Shown here one piece after another: positions 16,638 through 21,921 of a stretch of 21,921 nucleotides of DNA (positions are counted from its first letter, which is position 1; each line of letters opens with the position of its first letter). The notes under the pieces are model-generated. The model did no database searches and was not told the origin of the DNA. It was given only the letters and a program-made list of their open reading frames with translations. The position numbers and the translations under genes were made by a program. Origin of the DNA: a bacterium (GTDB taxonomy: Bacteria > Bacillota > Bacilli > Lactobacillales > Streptococcaceae); assembly GCA_905221505.1 (NCBI GenBank), contig CAJNDL010000032.1, forward strand, positions 1 to 21,921, written 5' to 3'.

Positions 16638-16916
16638 TTAAAACAAATCACTATGACTGCCTGTCCTAAGCAAGTTTAAAATCAATTCTTCCTTGTCAAC
16701 TTTATAGACCAGAAGCCAATCCGGCTGGATATGACACTCACGAACTCCTTGAAAATGCTTGGATGCTGTCAGTTGATGATCACGATATCTGGCAGGAAGT
16801 TCCTTTTCTTGAACCAGAAAATTCAAAACTTCTTCTAATAATTCTGCCCTCAAACCACGCTTCATAGCCAACTTAAAATCTTTTTTAAACTGTTTATGAT
16901 AACGAATCTTAAGCAC
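16638..16916 (-). CDS. yafQ: YafQ-family toxin (mRNA interferase)
   Basis: Protein of 92 residues of the RelE/ParE superfamily, YafQ branch: ribosome-dependent endoribonucleases that cut mRNA in the A site. All residues equivalent to the E. coli YafQ active site are present: His47 (RDHQL), His62, Asp66 and Trp67 (CHIQPDW), His88 and Phe92 (GSHSDLF). The toxin is therefore probably active. It starts with GTG at 16916, overlapping the antitoxin reading frame by 8 bases. The alternative start and overlap are typical for keeping toxin synthesis below antitoxin synthesis. The name is by family, not by locus. Confidence 0.9.
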   Translation of the reverse strand: MLKIRYHKQFKKDFKLAMKRGLRAELLEEVLNFLVQEKELPARYRDHQLTASKHFQGVRECHIQPDWLLVYKVDKEELILNLLRTGSHSDLF

Positions 16917-17172
16917 GCAAATCCTCCATCAAGTCAGAGACTGATTCAAAGGGTTGGCTCATATTACGATTTTGGTCTAAATCCGTTAATACCTCAAGCA
17001 ACCTCCGATTCTCGTCTAGTCTGACATCGAAAGGTAATCCCTGATATTGAATAGCCTGACGAAGGAAAATATTGATAGCTGTTGTCATATCCATTCCCAG
17101 ATTATTAAACACCTGTTGGGCCTGCTCCTTAACCTCGCTATCCAAACGAATGCTCATGCTCGTCTTTGACAT
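16909..17172 (-). CDS. dinJ: RelB/DinJ-family antitoxin
   Basis: Protein of 87 residues. The N-terminal ribbon-helix-helix (MSIRLDSEVKEQAQQVFNNL, residues 6-25, then TTAINIFLRQAI) binds DNA as a dimer and represses its own promoter in this family. The acidic C-terminal half (VLTDLDQNR, ESVSDLMEDLRA) would wrap the toxin. The ribosome binding site GAGGGTGAGAG precedes the ATG. It forms an overlapping pair with the YafQ-type toxin. An inverted repeat over the promoter is a candidate operator. Confidence 0.9.
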   Translation of the reverse strand: MSKTSMSIRLDSEVKEQAQQVFNNLGMDMTTAINIFLRQAIQYQGLPFDVRLDENRRLLEVLTDLDQNRNMSQPFESVSDLMEDLRA

Positions 17173-17196
17173 ACTCTCACCCTCTTTCTATCTATT

Positions 17197-17225
17197 ATTT
17201 TAACAAAAAAGAAGGCTAATGTAAA
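17197..17225 (-). promoter_or_regulatory. Promoter of the toxin-antitoxin operon
   Basis: On the minus strand TTTACA (17225-17220) and TAAAAT (17202-17197) are 17 bases apart. The -35 lies in one arm of the terminator hairpin of the operon upstream, so the two signals overlap. Confidence 0.55.
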
Positions 17226-17248
17226 TCTATTGGATATACATTAGCTTC
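17205..17248 (-). terminator. Terminator of the DUF262 operon
   Basis: GAAGCTAATGTA (17248-17237, minus strand) pairs with TACATTAG-C-CTTC (17223-17211) with one bulged base, followed by TTTTTT. It begins 14 bases past the DUF262 stop codon. The CTAATGTA/TACATTAG arms could also serve as an antitoxin operator. Confidence 0.7.
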
Positions 17249-17261
17249 TTTGAATAAATGA

Positions 17262-19166
17262 TTATCGTTGCTCCGATGACTTGCTTTCTATAAAATCATT
17301 TACCCTAGTCAAAATTTCCTTTTCCAGTTCTATTATTTGTTTCGAACCCCAACCAGAATCTTTTTTAGAAGTTATCTCTGCCATCATCTGTAATTTTAAA
17401 CTTTGACGATAAAATATATCTTGCCATTGATTATATTTTGCACTCGGAACTAAATTTCCAAACTTCGAATTCTGACTATCTGTAATGATACAAAGATTCC
17501 CGAAGGAGTGCAAAAATTTATCATCAATCTTTTCAACTATTTCATCACTATTTGGATGTTGTGGAAACCAGTGCTCTATGGAACGACGATATGTAAACTT
17601 AAAATCTTCAAATTCAACGTTCGAATACTTTACTTTTAAATCCGAACAATTTTTCCATAAAACATAATCTATAAAATTGAAATCATAAACACGAATGGCG
17701 CCATATCTTTTGATATTTCCATCCTTGTCAAACAAACTTTCCTCAGCATATCTCACTGCCATTTTCTCAAGAAAATCCTTAAACTGACTAGCAAATTCTG
17801 TTTGATTTAACTCTTCAATATGGTTAAACAGGAATTGCAAGATTTCATATAACCAACGACTATCACGATTGGCAGTAAAGGTCACAGCAAACATGGATTG
17901 AAGGAGGATAATGTTTTTGTTTAAATTGTCAAAAGTATTGTTTTGATAATTAATTCGAACATATTGCCATCCTCTATTTTCATTTCGTTTATATGTATCA
18001 TACTGAGCGCGCTTGATTTGCCATTCGGTTTCATTTTCTAATTGGACACTTTTTACAATAAACGTATCAAATATATGCTTCATAGTCAGAAGTAGATCCC
18101 CAAATTGTTGAACCCATTTTCTATCTCGACGCTCAATTTGAAATATTGTCAATAATTTTTTATCATCAAATGTAGTTTCGTTATTTCCTTCCATGATGAA
18201 AAAAACTTGAAGCAAAAATGTTGGAAAATCAATTACAGTCGTATAATTTGAAATATCTGCTCCATTATTTACTAAGCTACTACTTTCATATTTTGTCTGA
18301 GTAATTGCATCTAGTAAACTTCGTTGCTCAATTTTTTTTACTCTTATTTTCTCAAATACACTTTCCAATTTGAAGTTAGTAAATTCTTTACCAAAAATTT
18401 TCTCACCCTCTTCATCAGTATTTTTTGGTCTACTTCGGATTTGAAAAGTTTTTATTACCGGCTTATCAAACTCTGCACAGGCATCCCAAATTCTCGCAAA
18501 TTTTTGTGCCATTTCTTGATCTTCACCAAATTTAGACATCATTTGTGCCTTAAGAATCTCATGAGCCTCTAGTTGTTCGCCTCGAGAGTTGAAACGTTCG
18601 AAATAAAGATTCAAATCTAAATCTTCAGGAAGTATACTCCGAAAAATGATAACCTTATCAAAAAGATAATCAACGAAAGACTGAGGAACCAATTGGCGCT
18701 CTTCTAACACTTTTTTCAATGCATCTTTAGCATGTCCATAACCTCTAGTCAGCTCATTTTCATCACACTCTGAAATTTTTTGCTTGGTAAATAGCTTTTG
18801 AATATTCTCATTTGATTTCTTCCGAGCTGGGAAGGTAAGATTGACAGCTTTCAATCTATCAAAACCAAACTCATGCTTCAAAGCTAAGGCAATCAAATTA
18901 AGTGCTGTTGTTCGTTGTTGCCCATCTATGATTTTGAAAAGTTTTTTCTCTTTATTAACGACTAAATTAACAACTAATGTTCCAATATAATAATTGTCTC
19001 TATTTTCTTGATTGTCTCTATTTTCTTGAAAAGCATCTGCTACGTCGTTCAATAACTGCTCAATTTCATCATAAGTCCAAGCAAAATTTCTCTGATAAAG
19101 AGGGATAGCATAGGTATCTTCATTTAACAAACGATTAACTGATAAGCTTATATGTGTTTCTACCAT
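17262..19166 (-). CDS. DUF262-DUF1524 protein (GmrSD-like nuclease subunit)
   Basis: Protein of 634 residues. The N-terminal DUF262 domain has the signature IPLYQRNFAW (21-30), the ParB-like nucleotide-site motif DGQQRT (81-86), and FNSRGEQLEAHEILKAQM (192-209). The C-terminal DUF1524 domain has an HNH/His-Me-type motif: IEHWFPQHPN with His532, then FGNLCIITDSQNSKFGN with Asn557. This is the architecture of GmrSD/BrxU/SspE-type enzymes, which use NTP hydrolysis to license DNA cleavage, often of modified phage DNA. It overlaps the upstream DUF262 gene by 7 bases (ATGGTAG), so the two are translationally coupled. Very AT-rich, unlike the core genes. The phage-defence role is inferred. Confidence 0.88.
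   Translation of the reverse strand: MVETHISLSVNRLLNEDTYAIPLYQRNFAWTYDEIEQLLNDVADAFQENRDNQENRDNYYIGTLVVNLVVNKEKKLFKIIDGQQRTTALNLIALALKHEFGFDRLKAVNLTFPARKKSNENIQKLFTKQKISECDENELTRGYGHAKDALKKVLEERQLVPQSFVDYLFDKVIIFRSILPEDLDLNLYFERFNSRGEQLEAHEILKAQMMSKFGEDQEMAQKFARIWDACAEFDKPVIKTFQIRSRPKNTDEEGEKIFGKEFTNFKLESVFEKIRVKKIEQRSLLDAITQTKYESSSLVNNGADISNYTTVIDFPTFLLQVFFIMEGNNETTFDDKKLLTIFQIERRDRKWVQQFGDLLLTMKHIFDTFIVKSVQLENETEWQIKRAQYDTYKRNENRGWQYVRINYQNNTFDNLNKNIILLQSMFAVTFTANRDSRWLYEILQFLFNHIEELNQTEFASQFKDFLEKMAVRYAEESLFDKDGNIKRYGAIRVYDFNFIDYVLWKNCSDLKVKYSNVEFEDFKFTYRRSIEHWFPQHPNSDEIVEKIDDKFLHSFGNLCIITDSQNSKFGNLVPSAKYNQWQDIFYRQSLKLQMMAEITSKKDSGWGSKQIIELEKEILTRVNDFIESKSSEQR
18993..19028 (-). repeat. Perfect 18-bp tandem duplication in the DUF262-DUF1524 gene
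   Basis: ATTGTCTCTATTTTCTTG occurs twice back to back (18993-19010, 19011-19028) with no mismatch. It adds a second copy of QENRDN (residues 47-58) in frame, between the YQR and DGQQR motifs. Confidence 0.95.
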
Positions 19167-20470
19167 TTATCTTTTTCCTCTTCTATAATCTTGTCCACAG
19201 TATAATTTTCAAATAATTCTCTATCTATCTTGATCATGAAATCATTCGGAGTGACAGCATGAGATAAAAGTTGAAATAGTTTTTGAGCCTCTTTTTGTCT
19301 AAACCTTCCACCAGCGACATAGTTCCCAACAGTTGCATCATATATGGCTTTAGACTTAACTCGAGGGTAGTAAGACCAAATAAACAAGGTCTCTACTATC
19401 TCCTTTGATAGCTCCTCTTTTCCAAATCTATCTGCGAAAAGCGAGCAAATATTTAGGAATATATTGTGACATTTAAGATAGCGTCCTTTTGAGCTATTGT
19501 AAATGTTTAACATACCTTCTGGGTAAGCTACATTTTTTTCTTCCCCTTCAGGTTCATCAGAAAATCCTAACTCTTCATTTAAAAAATCTTTATGATTTTT
19601 AATAGTTTCATGAGAAGATTCAATATACTCAAAAAATTTACTTCCATCAATGATTGGCATAGTAATGGACATAGGGAGATTTTCAATATGACGATACAAT
19701 TCTAGATATGGAAAGTTCTGATTCAAATCAACGCCTTTAAAGTCGTCAATAAAATCCTCTGTAAAGCGGAGATAAGATCCATAACGCTTGTTTGTTAATC
19801 CTGTCTCTCCTCGCGACCAACGTCTCATACGAAAAAGATGTTTATCAAACAACTCTTTGAGACTTAACTCTTTATCCTCTACAAATTGCTCCCACTTTTC
19901 AACAATCTTTTCATCTTCTGAATCTTGCTTGCGAAGATGATAGGCTTTGAGCAAATCATGAGGTTCTAGAGATTTTCCACGATTATTCTGAGAATCAAAT
20001 AACTGAAAGGCTTCAGATAATCGTTCTTGGGGCATAGTAATCACGGAGACAGCACAATTCTCTAATAAAAAGTTGCAAATATCTTTTGCCTGATTTTCCC
20101 CAACTAAATGAGTCAAATTTTTCCACTCATTATAATTTTCACTCGCATGATAGCAAGATATCTCTCCAAATTCAGCACTCAACAGTTGATTCGCACCCTT
20201 ATAATTCTCTAAATCATCTAATAAATGCAGAAACAAGGAAATTGAAATTAGCCGTTGCTGTCCATCGACAATATCTAAGTGTCCATCATTTTCATGCAGG
20301 ATAACGGATCCAATCTGATATTCCTTTTTCCCCATAGCATCTCGTAAATCATAAAAAAGATTACGGATATGTTTTCTGTTCCATTTATAAGGTCTTTGAT
20401 AAGAAGGAATCCGCAAGTTCCCTTCTTCCAATAGTTCTCCAACCTTTTTAGAAGTAAATTGAATACTCAT
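19160..20470 (-). CDS. DUF262 protein without nuclease domain (GmrS-like subunit)
   Basis: Protein of 436 residues with an N-terminal DUF262 domain: IPSYQRPYKW (21-30), IVDGQQRLIS (67-76), and DSQNNRGKSLEPHDLLKA (159-176). The C-terminal half is helical and charged, and lacks any H-x-x-P or FGN-type DUF1524 motif, so it should be a sensor/NTPase subunit rather than a nuclease. It differs clearly from the DUF262 half of the following gene, so this is not a recent duplication. GAGG overlaps the stop codon of the WYL regulator 5 bases before the ATG. It is the middle gene of a three-gene leftward operon. Role inferred: partner of the DUF1524 protein. Confidence 0.87.
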   Translation of the reverse strand: MSIQFTSKKVGELLEEGNLRIPSYQRPYKWNRKHIRNLFYDLRDAMGKKEYQIGSVILHENDGHLDIVDGQQRLISISLFLHLLDDLENYKGANQLLSAEFGEISCYHASENYNEWKNLTHLVGENQAKDICNFLLENCAVSVITMPQERLSEAFQLFDSQNNRGKSLEPHDLLKAYHLRKQDSEDEKIVEKWEQFVEDKELSLKELFDKHLFRMRRWSRGETGLTNKRYGSYLRFTEDFIDDFKGVDLNQNFPYLELYRHIENLPMSITMPIIDGSKFFEYIESSHETIKNHKDFLNEELGFSDEPEGEEKNVAYPEGMLNIYNSSKGRYLKCHNIFLNICSLFADRFGKEELSKEIVETLFIWSYYPRVKSKAIYDATVGNYVAGGRFRQKEAQKLFQLLSHAVTPNDFMIKIDRELFENYTVDKIIEEEKDKW

Positions 20471-20477
20471 TTTATCC

Positions 20478-21428
20478 TCATTTATATTTATCTATCATTT
20501 CTTGAACTGTTTGCTTCATATCCTCTACTAAAATCCGAGGAGACAAAACAGTAACTGCTTCCCCTTGTCCCAGCAACCAGCGTTTAAGCCCCGGTGTGTG
20601 CTGACTTTCAAATTTAAAATGAGTCCAGTCACCATTTTTCCCAACTATTTTTGCATTTGGAAATTGATCCATCACAATAGTCGGATCATTCAAATACTCG
20701 ATTTCAATACTGATTTTCTTCCCAATAAAAGCGTCCACTCTCTCGTTACGAATGTCACCATCTCTAAATTTATCTCGATAAGAAATAGAGGGTTTCTCTA
20801 TATCACTAAGAGACCAGGACTGGATACGGTCTACTCTTAAAGTAATATAAGTAGCATGTTTCAACTGGTAAACAACCAGATAGAAATAATGACTATCATA
20901 GTAAAGAGAGACTGGCAAAACAGTCTGCCTCTTAGAAGATTCAGAATAAGGTTTTTGATAGATAATGTCTAGAACCTGTTCATGCAAAATAGCTTCTGAT
21001 AAATTCCAAATTTTCTCTATTCTATTTTGTTGATCCGTTAAGGGAGCATAGTTAAGCTTTTCACTGCCAATGATCTGCTCAATTTCTTTCTGGTCATCAC
21101 GAGGAACTAAAATCAGTAAATTTTTTAGTAAGCTATCAATTTCTGGCCTATTCAGTGCTCGATTTTCCAATAAAATCTTTGAAATAATGAGAATATCCTT
21201 TTTATTAAAAACTGACTTACTTGCTAAATAATACTTATTCGTCTTACGGTTATAAAGCAAATCTCCACTATAACTGGTGTTACTAGATAAAATATCACGG
21301 AGTAGCGAAAAATCTCTCTGTATCGTCTTTTCACTAACCTCAAATTCCTGAGCCAGTTGCTTTTTTCCTAGTGAAGTACCTAACTGTAAGCGAAAAAAGA
21401 TTGTTAGCAGTCTCTCTTGAACATTCAT
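20478..21428 (-). CDS. WYL-domain transcriptional regulator
   Basis: Protein of 316 residues with three parts: a winged helix-turn-helix (1-60, with VSEKTIQRDFSLLRDIL), a WYL domain (about 140-205, the motif reading FYL at 182-184 and LRVDRI at 197-202), and a C-terminal WCX extension (about 230-315, with LKRWLLGQGEAV). Regulators of this kind (BrxR, CapW) commonly sit at the head of anti-phage operons and repress them until a nucleic-acid-type ligand binds the WYL domain. Here it directly precedes two DUF262 genes with a 7-base gap. It starts 15 bases after the DnaA-like fragment. No promoter of its own was recognised. Confidence 0.9.
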   Translation of the reverse strand: MNVQERLLTIFFRLQLGTSLGKKQLAQEFEVSEKTIQRDFSLLRDILSSNTSYSGDLLYNRKTNKYYLASKSVFNKKDILIISKILLENRALNRPEIDSLLKNLLILVPRDDQKEIEQIIGSEKLNYAPLTDQQNRIEKIWNLSEAILHEQVLDIIYQKPYSESSKRQTVLPVSLYYDSHYFYLVVYQLKHATYITLRVDRIQSWSLSDIEKPSISYRDKFRDGDIRNERVDAFIGKKISIEIEYLNDPTIVMDQFPNAKIVGKNGDWTHFKFESQHTPGLKRWLLGQGEAVTVLSPRILVEDMKQTVQEMIDKYK

Positions 21429-21443
21429 CCTCAGTCCTTTTCA

Positions 21444-21818
21444 TTATTTTTCAAGCGATGTTAGACACGCTGTCATTCCCCACTTAAAACGCACAATCAA
21501 ACGAGATTGAACATTTTTCAACTGATCTGGTTCAGAATTACCAGATAAAACAATTTGCGTTTTCCTACCAAAGAAAGAATTAAAGAGGTTAAAAAATTTT
21601 TCTTGAATCATATCATCTTTTTCTCCCAATACCTGAATATCATCTACTAGTAGAAGATCCAACTCCTCACCTCTAATTTTTTGTATTTCTAGCTCATTTT
21701 CTAATAAGTTTTCGGCAGAAATATATTTTACTCGCTTTTCTGGATTATTCTCAAGAACCTTATTTCCAATTGCTTGAAGGAGATGTGTTTTTCCTGAACC
21801 CGATTCCCCATAAATATA
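21444..21818 (-). pseudogene. Truncated DnaA-like AAA+ ATPase fragment
   Basis: A 124-residue open stretch matching the ATPase core of DnaA: Walker A GESGSGKTHLLQAIGN, then RVKYISAENLL, Walker B LDLLLVDDIQVL, IVLSGNSEPDQL in the sensor 1 region, and SRLIVRFKWGM with the arginine-finger region. It stops soon after RFKWGM, so the lid and the DnaA-box-binding domain IV are absent. The N-terminal part is cut away by an IS630-type element: reading back across the junction meets a stop within the IS, and no start codon precedes Walker A. The linker between the second motif and Walker B is about ten residues shorter than in typical DnaA, so it is a divergent paralogue or remnant, not the chromosomal dnaA. 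Confidence 0.8.
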
Positions 21819-21847
21819 GTAAAATGAACCAAAAACAGTACAGAATG

Positions 21848-21856
21848 TGGTATAAT
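21848..21856 (+). promoter_or_regulatory. Extended -10 promoter of the IS transposase
   Basis: TGGTATAAT at 21848-21856, with no -35-like sequence 17 bases upstream. Six bases separate it from the transposase ATG, so the transcript would be leaderless or nearly so. Confidence 0.5.
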
Positions 21857-21862
21857 CTTCTT

Positions 21863-21921
21863 ATGGCATATTCAATAGATTTTCGTAAAAAAGTTCTCTC
21901 TTATTGTGAGCGAACAGGTAG
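21863..21921 (+). CDS. IS630-family transposase, N-terminal part
   Basis: Only the first 19 codons are in the window: MAYSIDFRKKVLSYCERTG, the recognisable start of the IS630-Spn1 first reading frame, the beginning of a helix-turn-helix DNA-binding domain. In intact copies the transposase is split over two overlapping frames joined by frameshifting (family knowledge). There is no Shine-Dalgarno sequence in the six bases before the ATG after the -10, matching a leaderless transcript. It runs off the right edge. Confidence 0.85.
   Translation, partial: MAYSIDFRKKVLSYCERTG

Larger units (their letters stand above)
21817..21921 (+). mobile_element. IS630-Spn1-type insertion sequence, left end
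   Basis: The DnaA-like frame breaks at a TA dinucleotide near 21817. From there the sequence carries a short leader and the start of an IS630-family transposase, as in the pneumococcal IS630-Spn1, which duplicates TA on insertion. The other end lies beyond the window, so boundaries and inverted repeats cannot be confirmed. The exact first base is uncertain by a few positions. Confidence 0.75.

Noticed and set aside
17262..20470. The two DUF262 genes as halves of one broken gene or a recent duplication
   Set aside because: Each has its own complete set of N-terminal DUF262 motifs, and they share little sequence beyond them, so they are two distinct genes.

Overview
The window looks like chromosome of Streptococcus pneumoniae or a very close mitis-group relative. 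Four full or partial BOX repeats (containing the sequence matched by the classical BOXA1R primer), an IS630-Spn1-type transposase start, the sulABCD-type folate operon and the manLMN PTS operon in this order all point that way. No database search was possible, so names rest on recognised motifs and on remembered family sequences.

Layout, left to right. 1-350 is non-coding and holds three related inverted repeats plus a cre-like site. A DUF960 gene follows (+). From 911 to 4690 lies the leftward folate operon, in transcription order folP-folC-folE-folB/K. Its folP carries a two-residue Arg-Pro duplication of the kind known to cause sulfonamide resistance. Next come a leftward CPBP (CAAX-type) membrane protease and an AzgA-type purine permease. 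Rightward from 7236 are a Cof-type HAD phosphatase, a zinc alcohol dehydrogenase with a Rex-like operator in its promoter, and manL-manM-manN (mannose/glucose PTS) behind a promoter overlapped by a cre-like site.

From 12532 everything is leftward again: pepC, a probably leaderless 16S rRNA pseudouridine synthase, a GlsB/YeaQ-type small membrane protein, pepS, an overlooked 50-residue membrane peptide, and a DinJ-YafQ toxin-antitoxin pair that sits directly upstream of the pepS unit.

17262-21818 is visibly AT-rich accessory DNA. It holds a tightly packed leftward operon of a WYL-domain regulator and two different DUF262 proteins, the second with a DUF1524 HNH-like nuclease domain. This resembles a GmrSD-type (type IV restriction) anti-phage module split over two DUF262 subunits, and is the best candidate in the window for an under-described system. 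Directly upstream is a truncated DnaA-like AAA+ fragment cut by an IS630-family element that runs off the right edge.

BOX elements sit at gene ends: three of the four directly abut a TAA stop codon with the same junction, TAATACTC.
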